NCBI RefSeq assembly: GCF_028368855.1
Contig: NZ_JAQNCY010000003.1
Location: forward strand, 310,001 to 374,000
Reading direction: 5' to 3'
Length of the DNA stretch: 64,000 nt
Source: Leisingera sp. SS27
GTDB taxonomy: Bacteria > Pseudomonadota > Alphaproteobacteria > Rhodobacterales > Rhodobacteraceae
How positions within the stretch are numbered: the stretch's first letter is position 1; the number at the start of each line of letters is the position of its first letter. The notes below the pieces were generated by a model. That model searched no databases. It was not told the origin of the DNA and worked only from the letters and a program-made list of their open reading frames with translations. Made by a program: the position numbers and the translations under genes. Positions 54,682 through 63,605 of this stretch are shown here, one piece after another.

Positions 54682-55647
54682 TCACTCTGCAATCACCCGG
54701 AAACCGCCCGCCAGGAACGGCATCTGCTGTACCGCCGGGTCGATCATATGGCTCTGGACGAGGCGGCGCACGGTCTCCGCCACATCCCGCGGCACCCGGT
54801 CGGCCCAGTCGGCAGCGGTGAACAGCGAGATCGTCCGCGACATCTCCCCGAACGGCAGCGGGAAGGCGTCGATCTGGTCGTGGAAGCGGCCCGCACGCAT
54901 GTATCCCAGCGGCGTGGTGATGGCCCATCCGATCCGCCGCGCCACCATTGCCATCAGCGCCAGATGCGAGCCGACCTCGAACCGGTCCTCGAACTCCAGC
55001 TTCTGGCGCCCCAGCAGCCCTTCGATTTGCTGCGAGATCAGCTGCTCGCGGGCATAGCGCAGGAACGGCAGGTCCTGCAGCTGCTCCGCCGCCTGCGCCG
55101 CATCCGAGACCGCGCCGCGCGGCGCCACCAGGATGAAGGGGTCGCGCACCAGCGGGTATTCCACCAGCCCCTCGTGCAAGCCCCCGGCGGTGGCGGCAAT
55201 GGCGATATGCAGCTCCCGTGCTTCCATCGCCCGCACAACGTCATGGCTGGAGGCGGTGATCATCTTGAACCGGCATTGCGTCAGGCTATCCGCAAGAATA
55301 GTGGCCAGCCGCGGTGTCAGATCATTGTCGAAATCGTCAATCAGCCCGATCGACAGCGCCTGCAGGTGGGTCAGGTCCATCACCGTCAGCTCGCTCTGGG
55401 CCAGCCGCAGCTCGCCCAGCACCGCCTCGGTCCGGGCCAGAAAGCTGCGCCCGGCGGCAGTCAGCACCATCGGGCGGCGGCCATGGTCGATCAGCGCGCT
55501 GTCCAGCGCCTTCTCCAGGTTGCGCATCTGCTGGCTGACGGCCGGCTGGCTCAGCCCGGTCATCTCGGCGGCCTGGGCCACGGACCCGGTCTTGGCCAAA
55601 GCCTCAAACACTTCCAGCCCGCGCAAGGAAACGCCCTTGATCAACAT
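54682..55647 (-). CDS. LysR-type transcriptional regulator
   Basis: A 321-residue regulator. The N-terminal HTH is LEVFEALAKTGSVAQAAEMTGLSQPAVSQQMRNLEKAL (11-49). The substrate-binding domain covers 90-300 (SIGLIDDFDNDLTPRLATIL and after). Ligand and targets are unknown; no divergent metabolic gene is adjacent to suggest them. The start at 55647 is typical. Confidence 0.9.
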   Translation of the reverse strand: MLIKGVSLRGLEVFEALAKTGSVAQAAEMTGLSQPAVSQQMRNLEKALDSALIDHGRRPMVLTAAGRSFLARTEAVLGELRLAQSELTVMDLTHLQALSIGLIDDFDNDLTPRLATILADSLTQCRFKMITASSHDVVRAMEARELHIAIAATAGGLHEGLVEYPLVRDPFILVAPRGAVSDAAQAAEQLQDLPFLRYAREQLISQQIEGLLGRQKLEFEDRFEVGSHLALMAMVARRIGWAITTPLGYMRAGRFHDQIDAFPLPFGEMSRTISLFTAADWADRVPRDVAETVRRLVQSHMIDPAVQQMPFLAGGFRVIAE

Positions 55648-55812
55648 ATCAACTGCTCCAATACCTTAGGCCGTTCTTTGCCGTTTGGCGCTGCGCGGTC
55701 AAGGGTGGCAATGCCGCAGTCTTTCCCCCTTGCGAAAATGCCGCAGCGCAGATGCATCAATGAAAAAGGCGCCCCGCAGGACGCCTTCAGCAAAGGTGAT
55801 TGTGACGCCGCC

Positions 55813-56124
55813 TCAGCCGCAGCTGCGTGCCGCGTGGTCGCCAAAGGCCTTGTAGCGCAGCCACAGCCGCTCGTCGCTGCGGTTGGAGGACTGGCGCACC
55901 ACCTGGGCCTGATGCGGATCGGCGAACCACTTGGAGACGGTCTTGCGCTCCGATGCGGTCAGGCTGACGTTGGCGGCCTTCTGGATGCAGTTGCAAAGGG
56001 AAGGCGAGGCCGCAGTGCGGTCCGACTGGCGGCAGGCGCGCTCAATGGCGCCGGCCTCGGCGCCTGCAGGCGCCAGTGCGGCCAGAAAACCGGCACACAG
56101 CGTGGTGGTCAGGAAAGTTTTCAT
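55813..56124 (-). CDS. Small exported protein of unknown function
   Basis: A 103-residue protein with a Sec signal (MKTFLTTTLCAGFLAALAPAGAEA). The mature part has AIERACRQSDRTAASPSLCNCIQKAANVSLTASER and ends HAARSCG, so cysteines are probably disulfide-bonded in the periplasm. Similar short proteins occur widely in Rhodobacterales, sometimes labelled arginine transporter without evidence. It stands alone. Confidence 0.75.
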   Translation of the reverse strand: MKTFLTTTLCAGFLAALAPAGAEAGAIERACRQSDRTAASPSLCNCIQKAANVSLTASERKTVSKWFADPHQAQVVRQSSNRSDERLWLRYKAFGDHAARSCG

Positions 56125-56272
56125 CTGCTCATGCCCCGTTTTGGCAAGCGGGTCTGCTGCCCGCGGAATTGTCCGCAGTATGGCGCAGTCCGGCGCCGTT
56201 TTCAATCGTGGTAAACGGGGAGAACGGGCGGCTGGAGCACCGCCTTCCGCGGCCCTCCAGCGCCGGGGTCGC

Positions 56273-56455
56273 TCAGGTCTGGTTCGGCCCGCGCATGGCG
56301 CGGACGGCCTGGCGGACGGCTTTCCAGTCTGCCGCCTCGCTGTCTTTGCCGGCCTCCTGGCAGGCGCGCATCTTCTGCGCCGCCTCGGCCTCGGCCTTGT
56401 CGCCATGCGCGCTGTAGAGCGCGCGGGCATATTCAGCGGCTTTGATTGCATCCAT
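56273..56455 (-). CDS. Small helical hypothetical protein
   Basis: A 60-residue Ala-rich helical protein, MDAIKAAEYARALYSAHGDK and onward. The ATG at 56455 has an AGGAGG Shine-Dalgarno 8 bases upstream, which supports translation. No membrane segment or known domain. It resembles short helical proteins of alphaproteobacteria. Confidence 0.65.
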   Translation of the reverse strand: MDAIKAAEYARALYSAHGDKAEAEAAQKMRACQEAGKDSEAADWKAVRQAVRAMRGPNQT

Positions 56456-56779
56456 GCGGATCGTCCTCCTTTGCTGGTGTCTTCCGTCACAGGGGCGCGC
56501 GTCTCGCGGTACGGCAGGAGTATAGCGCATTTTGGCGGCTGGTGCAGGGAGCGGGGAGAATTTGCGGGATTTTGGCGGATGGCTTAGCCTGCTGCGGAAA
56601 CGGTAGGTGCCGCTAAACGTACGGCTATTTGGTCAGCTTGGTTGAAACGATTGCGTAAACCACTGAAGAACGCGCCTGACCTCAGGGGAGGCGCAAACGC
56701 GTCTTCGTCGTGCTGAAGGCACGCTTTCGGCATGACGGGGAAGGTCAGGCGTGTTCCGGCCTGTCAGCCGGGGGTAAAG
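56456..56779. other. Intergenic region with a 9-bp inverted repeat
   Basis: About 320 bases. CGCCTGACC at 56673-56681 and GGTCAGGCG at 56743-56751 form an inverted repeat about 60 bases apart. The right part is AT-richer and joins the AT-richer gene beyond. No ORF is convincing. It may be an islet boundary. Confidence 0.4.
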
Positions 56780-58090
56780 CTAGATTTCTACCATGCTTTC
56801 TGCCGCCGCAGAGTGAGAGGGAGTTGTTTTGGAAGGCGAAGAAACGTCACCAAAAATCATGTCGCGATAGTGGGAGATGTTCTCAAGTCGGCGCTGTGTG
56901 CCTTCTATGTCACCACTCACGAACCACAGGCCGGTGCAAAGAGCCGCGTACAGTTTCCAGTCGCCCAGGCTTGTGCCCAGTTGTTTCTTGAAGGCATCGG
57001 AGAAAACCGAAGGTTCAGCGGCGTTCGCTTTCTGAAGTTCATTTTCAAGCTGAGCGACTTTTGCGTTCAGTCGGCCAATCTCTGCCCGCAGCTGATCTTC
57101 CGTTTCGCTCGCTAGAGGACCATCGCTTGGGGCCTGCTGAAGTGTTGAATTCACTGCGAGCAGCAGGGGAGGCAAAGCCGCCAGAGGCTCGAGCGCTTCA
57201 GGGAGCGCATTGGCGCCGGTTTCCGCATGAAAGCGCTCAATGCTATTGGTGACTTGCGCGGCGAGGCCTTGCAGGCTTGCAGTGGCAATAATCCGGTTTT
57301 CGAATAAGTGGCTTACGGACTTGGGTTCGTGCTTGGGGAACCTTTCCTTGCCTGGCGGCGGCGCATTGAATTCAGCCCTTATACGCTCGATTTCCGCAGC
57401 GACGGCTTCGGGACCGGATTCCCACTTCTCGACGCTTATAAGGGCTACCTGGCGCTGCAGATTCCAATCGAGTGGATCACCAGTTAGAAAGCCTCTGTAC
57501 CAATCGTACCAGTAGCTCCAATTGCCGCCGGCGTTCTTTAGCGAAAGCAGCAAGTCGCTTGGGCTATTTCTTGGGTCTCCAGGTTGCCTTGTACCTGGTG
57601 TTAGTTCGCTGGAGGCGAAGAGGTCGTTGGGATTATCCATACTTTCTGCAAAGTGAAGATCAAGCTCGACCGGGTGCCAAAGGTGCAGGAATAGCTCTCC
57701 ACGGCTCATCCTTGAGCCGATTTCCAAGGATTTGCTGCTGTATATGATCGCGTTCCGGTTCCGTAGTTTTTGTGATCGTACGTCCTTGATACAGGCATTA
57801 CCGCAAGCATAACCGTACCCGGATTCCTCATCGTTCTCGAACAGTGTCTTGAGGGGGCCTTTCGCAAATCCGACGGTCATGGGGGGAGGAGCAGCAGCCG
57901 ACCAGGCGCCAAAATAACTTTCAATTGCAGCTCGGCTGACGTCTCTGAACATTGCAAGTGCATACATGTCGTGCAAGGGCGTTCCTAAGTCGTCTAGGAA
58001 ACGTTTAGTTGTGGTCATACTGCGCATAGCAGCCCGACAGCTCAGGACCCTTACGGCCTTGTAAGGAAGCCTTTCGAGTGCTGCCTGCAA
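56780..58090 (-). CDS. Hypothetical protein, start uncertain
   Basis: A 436-residue ORF (from TTG at 58090) in DNA that is AT-richer than lepA. It has ELFLHLWHPVELDLHF near residue 135, NWSYWYDWYRGFLTGDPLDWNLQRQVALI near 190 and a C-terminal coiled coil (QLRAEIGRLNAKVAQLENELQKANA, about 335-360). There is no signal peptide. In-frame codons continue upstream to about 58144 and read like coding sequence, yet contain no ATG or ribosome site, so the 5' end may be truncated. An ATG at 58027 is an alternative. No family is recognised. Confidence 0.6.
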   Translation of the reverse strand: MQAALERLPYKAVRVLSCRAAMRSMTTTKRFLDDLGTPLHDMYALAMFRDVSRAAIESYFGAWSAAAPPPMTVGFAKGPLKTLFENDEESGYGYACGNACIKDVRSQKLRNRNAIIYSSKSLEIGSRMSRGELFLHLWHPVELDLHFAESMDNPNDLFASSELTPGTRQPGDPRNSPSDLLLSLKNAGGNWSYWYDWYRGFLTGDPLDWNLQRQVALISVEKWESGPEAVAAEIERIRAEFNAPPPGKERFPKHEPKSVSHLFENRIIATASLQGLAAQVTNSIERFHAETGANALPEALEPLAALPPLLLAVNSTLQQAPSDGPLASETEDQLRAEIGRLNAKVAQLENELQKANAAEPSVFSDAFKKQLGTSLGDWKLYAALCTGLWFVSGDIEGTQRRLENISHYRDMIFGDVSSPSKTTPSHSAAAESMVEI

Positions 58091-58190
58091 TTCGGCGTAG
58101 TTACGAATATTCCTACTATAATGCCTTAGGAGTAGGTTGGGGCCTCAACGGCGCTTGACCAAACCCCGAATCCAAATCATATGCCTCAGC

Positions 58191-60005
58191 ATGACTGACC
58201 TCGCTCACATCCGCAATTTCTCCATCGTCGCCCATATCGACCATGGCAAATCCACCCTCGCTGACCGGCTCATCCAGGAGACCGGAACGGTGAAGGACCG
58301 CGATATGAAGGAGCAGCTGCTCGACGCCATGGACATCGAGCGCGAGCGCGGGATCACCATCAAGGCCAACACCGTGCGCATCGACTATACCGCGCAGGAC
58401 GGCGAGACCTATGTGCTCAATCTGATCGACACCCCCGGCCATGTCGACTTTGCCTATGAGGTCTCCCGCTCCATGCGTGCGGTTGAGGGCTCGCTGCTGG
58501 TCGTCGACAGCACCCAAGGGGTGGAGGCGCAGACGCTGGCCAATGTCTATCAGGCGATCGACGCGGATCATGAGATCGTCCCGGTCCTGAACAAGATCGA
58601 CCTGCCGGCCTCGGACTGCGACCGGGTGGCGGAGCAGATCGAGGATGTGATCGGCATCGACGCCACCGGCGCCATCCAGGTCTCGGCCAAGACCGGCCAG
58701 GGAATCCGCGAAACGCTGGAAAGCATCGTCCAGCACCTGCCCGCGCCCGAGGGCACCCGCGACGCGCCGCTGAAGGCCATGCTGGTCGACAGCTGGTACG
58801 ACAGCTACCTCGGCGTGATCGTTCTGGTCCGCATCATGGACGGCGTCCTGAAAAAGGGGATGCGGGTCAAGTTCATGTCGAACAACACCCTGCATCACGT
58901 CGACCGCATCGGCGTCTTCCGCCCAGCCATGCAGGTGGTGGACGAACTGGGTCCGGGCGAGATCGGCTTCCTCACCGCCTCGATCAAGCAGGTGCGCGAC
59001 ACCCGCGTCGGCGACACCATCACCAACGACCGCAATGGTACCGAGGTGGCGCTGCCGGGCTTCAAACCCGCCCAGCCGGTGGTGTTCTGCGGCCTGTTCC
59101 CGGTCGACTCCGCCGAATTCGAGGACCTGCGCGACGCCATCGACAAGCTGGCGCTGAACGACGCGTCCTTCTCCTTTGAGATGGAAACCTCCGCCGCGCT
59201 CGGCTTCGGCTTCCGCTGCGGCTTCCTGGGCCTGTTGCACCTGGAGGTGATCCGCGACCGGATCGAACGCGAATACAACATCGAGCTGATCACGACGGCG
59301 CCGTCGGTGATCTACCACGTCTACATGAAGGGCAAGGATAACGAGCCCGGCGAGATGATCGAGCTGCACAACCCCGCCGACATGCCCGACCCCTCCAAGG
59401 TCGACCACATCCAGGAGCCGCGCATCAAGGCGACCATTCTGGTGCCCGACGAATACCTGGGCGACGTGCTGAAGCTCTGCCAGGACCGCCGCGGCATCCA
59501 GATGGACCTCTCCTACGCCGGCTCCCGCGCCATGGTGGTTTATGACCTGCCGCTCAATGAGGTGGTCTTCGACTTCTACGACCGCCTGAAATCGGTGACC
59601 AAGGGCTATGCCTCCTTCGACTACCAGATGACCGGCTACCGTCAGGACAACCTGGTCAAGATGTCGGTCTTGGTGAACGACGAGCCGGTCGATGCGCTCT
59701 CCACCATGGTGCACCGCGACCGCGCCGAGATGCGCGGCCGCGCCATGTGCGAGAAGCTCAAGGAGCTGATCCCGCGCCACATGTTCAAGATCCCGATCCA
59801 GGCTGCCATCGGCGGCAAGGTGATCGCCCGCGAGACCCTTTCAGCCTTACGCAAAGACGTGACCGCCAAATGCTACGGCGGCGACGCCACCCGGAAGCGG
59901 AAACTGCTGGACAAGCAGAAAGCGGGCAAGAAGAAGATGCGCCAGTTCGGCAAGGTGGATATCCCGCAGGAAGCGTTTATTTCCGCCCTCAAAATGGACA
60001 GCTGA
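58191..60005 (+). CDS. lepA: Elongation factor 4 (LepA)
   Basis: A 604-residue translation GTPase. The G1 motif is AHIDHGKST (14-22), with DTPGHVDF (G3) and NKIDLP (G4). The C-terminal domain ends with [28 protein letters not shown], a hallmark of EF4. It back-translocates or remodels ribosomes under stress. The start at 58191 ([10 protein letters not shown]) is used. An unknown gene is divergent from it, and a DUF4238-like gene follows. Confidence 0.97.
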   Translation: MTDLAHIRNFSIVAHIDHGKSTLADRLIQETGTVKDRDMKEQLLDAMDIERERGITIKANTVRIDYTAQDGETYVLNLIDTPGHVDFAYEVSRSMRAVEGSLLVVDSTQGVEAQTLANVYQAIDADHEIVPVLNKIDLPASDCDRVAEQIEDVIGIDATGAIQVSAKTGQGIRETLESIVQHLPAPEGTRDAPLKAMLVDSWYDSYLGVIVLVRIMDGVLKKGMRVKFMSNNTLHHVDRIGVFRPAMQVVDELGPGEIGFLTASIKQVRDTRVGDTITNDRNGTEVALPGFKPAQPVVFCGLFPVDSAEFEDLRDAIDKLALNDASFSFEMETSAALGFGFRCGFLGLLHLEVIRDRIEREYNIELITTAPSVIYHVYMKGKDNEPGEMIELHNPADMPDPSKVDHIQEPRIKATILVPDEYLGDVLKLCQDRRGIQMDLSYAGSRAMVVYDLPLNEVVFDFYDRLKSVTKGYASFDYQMTGYRQDNLVKMSVLVNDEPVDALSTMVHRDRAEMRGRAMCEKLKELIPRHMFKIPIQAAIGGKVIARETLSALRKDVTAKCYGGDATRKRKLLDKQKAGKKKMRQFGKVDIPQEAFISALKMDS

Positions 60006-60111
60006 GGCTGTCCATTTCCGAGGGCGCGCGGGCGAAAGCACTTGGCAATGCCAGTTGGGTGCCCGCAACTGAGTGTTGGTCAGAACACTCTTTTTGAAAG
60101 TGAATTAAGGA

Positions 60112-61023
60112 TTGGCATTAGATCATTACGTTTCTCAGGTTCATTTAAGAGAGTTCGCAGATCCTAAAACCAAAAAGCTTTTTGCTGTTAGTAAGCTGGA
60201 TTTGCGAGATTTCACTCCGAAACCCAAAAGCGTCTGTGCTATACGGGATGGGAATACAAACGAATTTCTGAAAGAGCCCCGGCTTATTGAAAAACTCCTT
60301 GAGGCTATCGAGCCCAACTACCCCTACGCTCTAAATGAACTTAGAAACCGTCGTTGCAACAACATTGTGCGAGAAACAATCGCGGGATTCATAACAGCCG
60401 TATCCATTTCTTCACCCACGTTTGACCGTCTGTGTTTTGATGGTACGCACAACCATCTCGCCGACTTCGCTAAGCACCTAGACACTAAAAGCATTCTACC
60501 CAAGTTCCCGGAAAACTCGGACAAGCGGTACTCTGGAAAGTCGATTACAGAACTGCTTGATCAAAATCTGGTGGAATTTAACATTGATATGAATATGCCT
60601 AAAGCCATGGCGACAACAAGGATGATTAATGTTGTCAAAGCTTTCTTAAATGCTCCCTGGGATATCCTCGAAAACCACACAGAACGAAATTTCCTGACTA
60701 GCGACTACCCAATGGTGCACGTCCCGACACTCAGTAGACGCTGGTCAAAGAAGTTCGTACCTCTGGCACCTGATATAGGCATAGTAGTTTATTCGCCAAG
60801 GGTTAGTATCTGGGATGGCCCTGTTGAAGTCGCGCATGTCGAAGTTTCTAGTTCATCTAAAATTTCTGAACTCAATCGGTTTGCGGTGTTTGCGGCGGAG
60901 GACCTTGTTTTCGCAGATCGCCCGTCACCTTTTCTAAGAAAGTTCGTTGCAAAGCATAGGCAAATGCAACTCGTCAACGACTCAAAGAGAAATGAGCTGC
61001 GGTACGTAAAGCGCAAAAGCTAA
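60112..61023 (+). CDS. DUF4238-like protein
   Basis: A 303-residue protein starting LDHYVSQVHLREFADPKTKKLFAVS, which fits the DUF4238 pattern (HYVPQFYLRxF). The C-terminal half has ERNFLTSDYPMVHVPTL and SPFLRKFVAKHRQMQLVNDSKRN. It is AT-richer than flanking core genes. No ATG is suitable; TTG at 60112 preserves the family N-terminus. DUF4238 proteins have no known biochemical role. It stands 106 bases after lepA and just before repeat copy B. Confidence 0.68.
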   Translation: MALDHYVSQVHLREFADPKTKKLFAVSKLDLRDFTPKPKSVCAIRDGNTNEFLKEPRLIEKLLEAIEPNYPYALNELRNRRCNNIVRETIAGFITAVSISSPTFDRLCFDGTHNHLADFAKHLDTKSILPKFPENSDKRYSGKSITELLDQNLVEFNIDMNMPKAMATTRMINVVKAFLNAPWDILENHTERNFLTSDYPMVHVPTLSRRWSKKFVPLAPDIGIVVYSPRVSIWDGPVEVAHVEVSSSSKISELNRFAVFAAEDLVFADRPSPFLRKFVAKHRQMQLVNDSKRNELRYVKRKS

Positions 61024-61043
61024 GACCCATAGCTATCGAAACT

Positions 61044-61131
61044 GCCCGGTCGCCAGACCGGGCAGCGCCCGTCCCGCCCCCCACGGGGCGGGCGCTTCGC
61101 TTCCCACCCCGCCGGGCCGGGCGCTGCCCTC
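61044..61131 (-). repeat. Dispersed palindromic repeat, copy B (intergenic)
   Basis: An 88-base element nearly identical to the pabB insert (7550-7636) on the opposite strand. The differences are one extra G in GGTGGGAAG and a few changes in the terminal hairpin. It lies 20 bases after the DUF4238-like gene. Confidence 0.85.
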
Positions 61132-61323
61132 CGCGTTCTGATCTGATGTCGGGCAATGTCCCTTAAGCGGGCAGGCTTGCACTACACTATCGGCCAACCG
61201 CCGCTCCTCTCAAAACCTTTGTGCGCCACTCTCTGCCCATCCTCGGCCTCTGCGCGCCAACCCGCTGAAAACCCACCCATTCCGTGTTATCCTCAACCCC
61301 GTTCATCTGGGGAGGATAACACC

Positions 61324-61563
61324 ATGAAACACCTGACTTTGGCCGCCGCGATCACCCTCCTGGCGTCGCCGCTCCTGGCCGGGCAATGCCCCGCCGACAT
61401 TGCCGCCATCGACGCCGCGCTGGCCGCCGGCACCGAACTGTCGGAGGCCGATCTGGCAACCGTCCAGGAACTGCGCGACGAGGGGCAAAGCCTGCATGAC
61501 AGCGGCGATCACGCCAACTCGGTTGCGACCCTTGCCGAAGCCAAGGCGATGCTGGGCATCTGA
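61324..61563 (+). CDS. Small exported protein
   Basis: A 79-residue protein with signal peptide MKHLTLAAAITLLASPLLAG. The mature part is short and acidic: QCPADIAAIDAALAAGTELS and later LATVQELRDEGQSLHDSGDHANSV, ending LAEAKAMLGI. The Cys just after the cleavage site might pair or be free. GGGGAGGAT lies before the ATG. It resembles small periplasmic proteins of Rhodobacterales. Confidence 0.7.
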   Translation: MKHLTLAAAITLLASPLLAGQCPADIAAIDAALAAGTELSEADLATVQELRDEGQSLHDSGDHANSVATLAEAKAMLGI

Positions 61564-61581
61564 CACCCCGGCCCGAAACAG

Positions 61582-61613
61582 AAAAACGCCCGGCGGGACA
61601 CCGGGCGTTTTTT
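61582..61613. terminator. Bidirectional rho-independent terminator
   Basis: AACGCCCGG / CCGGGCGTT is flanked by AAAA on the left and TTTT on the right. It can serve the small exported protein gene on plus and the entericidin gene on minus. Confidence 0.85.
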
Positions 61614-61644
61614 ATGTTTGCAGCTGCTCCCGGGACCGGGCCGC

Positions 61645-61782
61645 TCAGAAGCTGTTCTGCACGTCCTGCGCGGCGCCGCTGATGGCGTTGCCGGCCTTGG
61701 AAATGTCGCGCCCCGCGCCCTTGGCGGTCTCGCAGGCTGCCAGCCCCAGCAGCATCAGCGCGCAGGCAAAAATCCGCATCAT
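61645..61782 (-). CDS. Entericidin A/B-family lipoprotein
   Basis: A 45-residue ORF starting MMRIFACALMLLGLAACETAKG. The lipobox LAAC gives Cys17 as the lipidated residue. The mature part reads GAGRDISKAGNAISGAAQDV, matching the entericidin pattern of short antidote/toxin lipoproteins. A GAGGAG ribosome site precedes the double ATG. It is convergent with the small exported protein gene across the bidirectional terminator. It is too short for usual gene callers. Confidence 0.8.
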   Translation of the reverse strand: MMRIFACALMLLGLAACETAKGAGRDISKAGNAISGAAQDVQNSF

Positions 61783-61863
61783 TCCGGTTACTCCTCAAAT
61801 CTGCTCTCTGTTGGCAAAATGTCTAGCAAGCCATTGGGGCGCCGGCCAGAGGCTTTGATGCGG

Positions 61864-61877
61864 TTGAGCGAGGTCAA
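61864..61877 (+). promoter_or_regulatory. Putative FNR-type site upstream of TraR/DksA gene 1
   Basis: TTGAGCGAGGTCAA fits TTGA-N6-TCAA, though the inner bases are less ideal than the site at 62334. Its centre is 65.5 bases upstream of the ATG at 61936. Confidence 0.5.
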
Positions 61878-61935
61878 GGCCGTGAGGTGCGCGCCGGGCT
61901 AGGCTTCGGGCGCACAATCACGAGGAGGCAGAGCC

Positions 61936-62253
61936 ATGGACCTGAAGACCCGCAAACAGGCGCTGGAGGCGCGCCGCGCCGAGCTGACCGGGCATCTGAG
62001 CGAGGTTGAGCACACGCTGGACGCGCCGATGCCGCAGGACTGGGAGGACCGCGCGTCGGAACGCCAGGGCGACGAGGTGCTGGAAAGCCTCGGCAATGCC
62101 GAACTGGACGAGCTGCGCCGGATCGACGCTGCGCTGGACCGGATCAAGGCGGGCACCTATGGCCTCTGCGCGGCGTGCGGCGAGCGGATTTCGGAGGCCC
62201 GGCTGGACTTGCTGCCCGCCGCGCCGCTGTGCAAAACCTGCGCCGCGGGGTAG
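61936..62253 (+). CDS. TraR/DksA zinc-finger family protein 1
   Basis: A 105-residue protein starting MDLKTRKQALEARRAELTGH. The C4 zinc finger is LCAACGERISEARL...PLCKTC, and it ends soon after. It is shorter than DksA (about 150 residues), so it is closer to TraR in size. DksA-family proteins bind RNA polymerase through its secondary channel; whether this one does is not known. It has an FNR-like site upstream. Gene 2, a paralogue, lies 152 bases downstream. Confidence 0.85.
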   Translation: MDLKTRKQALEARRAELTGHLSEVEHTLDAPMPQDWEDRASERQGDEVLESLGNAELDELRRIDAALDRIKAGTYGLCAACGERISEARLDLLPAAPLCKTCAAG

Positions 62254-62333
62254 GGGCCGCAACCGGTTCTGCGGGGATTTACCAGAAATTTGCAACTTAT
62301 AAGGTAGTGCAATCCCCGTAAATCGCGAGTATC

Positions 62334-62347
62334 TTGACCTGGATCAA
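62334..62347 (+). promoter_or_regulatory. Putative FNR-type site upstream of TraR/DksA gene 2
   Basis: TTGACCTGGATCAA is a near-perfect match to the FnrL consensus (TTGAY-N4-ATCAA). Its centre is 65.5 bases upstream of the ATG at 62406, exactly as for the site at 61864 relative to gene 1. Confidence 0.7.
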
Positions 62348-62405
62348 GGAGATAGAACTGACCCGGGGGCACGTTGCGCGAAACCTGAACTGGAGGGCAT
62401 GGACT

Positions 62406-62720
62406 ATGGACTTTTCCGCCAGAAAACAAATACTTGAAGTGCGGCGCCAGCAATTGGCCGGGCTGCTGGCACGGACCGGGCAGGCACCCCGCGAACCCCG
62501 TATGGGGTCCCACCGCCAGCCGCAGTCCGAGCGTGGCGCCGGCTGCGCGATTGAGGTTCTGCCCTACGCCAGCCATGACGAGCTGCGCCGGATCGAGGCC
62601 GCACTGGCCCGTCTGAGCGACGGCTCCTACGGCTACTGCCGGATCTGCGGCGACAATATCAGCGACGACTGGCTGGACCAGCGTCCGGCCTCTCCTTTCT
62701 GCAAATCCTGCTCCCAGTAG
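62406..62720 (+). CDS. TraR/DksA zinc-finger family protein 2
   Basis: A 104-residue paralogue of gene 1 starting MDFSARKQILEVRRQQLAGLL. The zinc finger is YCRICGDNISDDWL...PFCKSC. The middle region is divergent (REPRMGSHRQPQSERG). It starts 5 bases after an ACTGGAGGGCATGGACT purine stretch. A terminator follows. Two short TraR/DksA genes in a row suggest redundant or differentially tuned control of RNA polymerase. Confidence 0.85.
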   Translation: MDFSARKQILEVRRQQLAGLLARTGQAPREPRMGSHRQPQSERGAGCAIEVLPYASHDELRRIEAALARLSDGSYGYCRICGDNISDDWLDQRPASPFCKSCSQ

Positions 62721-62762
62721 CCGCGGCGCCCTCAGCGGCGCGGAACTGCCCCTCCCTCCGAT

Positions 62763-62796
62763 TGCCAGCGGCCTGCCGGGCTGCTGGCCTTTTTGC
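62763..62796 (+). terminator. Rho-independent terminator after TraR/DksA gene 2
   Basis: CCAGCGGCC / GGGCTGCTGG pairs imperfectly and is followed by CCTTTTTG. Confidence 0.65.
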
Positions 62797-62951
62797 GCCA
62801 GCTGCGGGTTTGCTTTGGGCCTGCGCGCAGGGATCAGTTGCCTGGCAGCAGCGCCGCGCTACTTTAGCTCTCCGTGCGCACAGGCCCCGTTGCCGTGCCG
62901 GGCGGGATATGCCACAACCGGCCTGACCGACTGAACAAATGAGTTTAGCAG

Positions 62952-63605
62952 ATGCCAGAATTCACTGAGCGCCGCCGCATGATGGTGGATACCCAGATCC
63001 GTCCCTCGGATGTCACCAAATACCCGATCATTGAGGCCATGCTGGGAGTCCCGCGGGAGAAATTCGTGCCGGACGCTCAGCGCGAAGCAGCTTATGCAGA
63101 CCAGAACGTGCCGCTGGGCGGCGGCCGGGTGCTGCTGGAGCCGCGCACCCTCGCCAAGATGCTGGATGCGGTGGATCTCCAGAACGATGAGCTGGTGCTC
63201 GATGTGGCCTGCAGCTTTGGCTATTCCACCGCTGTTGCGGCGCGGATCGCGCAGATGGTGATCGGCGTCGAGGAAGACGAGGCCATGGCGGCGGATGCCC
63301 AGGAACTGCTGTCCGAGACCGGCGCCGACAATGCCATCGTGCACACCGGCCCGCTGGCCGAGGGCGCGGCGGAACACGGCGCCTATGACGTGATCCTGGT
63401 GCAGGGCGGGGCTGAGGAACTGCCCGCGGCGCTGCTGGATCAGCTCAAGGACGGCGGCCGCGTCGCCGCGCTGATGGTGACCGGCAACCTGGGTGAGGTG
63501 AAGATCGGCTACAAGACAGGCGGCCGCATTTCCTGGCGGTTTGAATTCAACGCCAGCGCTCCGGTGCTGCCGGGCTTTGCCGCGGCACGCGAATTCGCGC
63601 TCTGA
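62952..63605 (+). CDS. Protein-L-isoaspartate O-methyltransferase-like protein
   Basis: A 217-residue SAM-dependent methyltransferase of the PCMT family. The N-terminus is RRRMMVDTQIRPSDVTKYP. The SAM motif (VLDVACSFGYSTAVAARIA, about 86-104) departs from the usual GxGxGY, having ACSFGY. The acidic VGVEEDEAMA and AYDVILVQGGAEELPAAL match. It may repair isoaspartyl residues or be a non-classical member, since the canonical motif is altered. It lies directly upstream of tolC, a common arrangement in Rhodobacterales. Confidence 0.88.
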   Translation: MPEFTERRRMMVDTQIRPSDVTKYPIIEAMLGVPREKFVPDAQREAAYADQNVPLGGGRVLLEPRTLAKMLDAVDLQNDELVLDVACSFGYSTAVAARIAQMVIGVEEDEAMAADAQELLSETGADNAIVHTGPLAEGAAEHGAYDVILVQGGAEELPAALLDQLKDGGRVAALMVTGNLGEVKIGYKTGGRISWRFEFNASAPVLPGFAAAREFAL

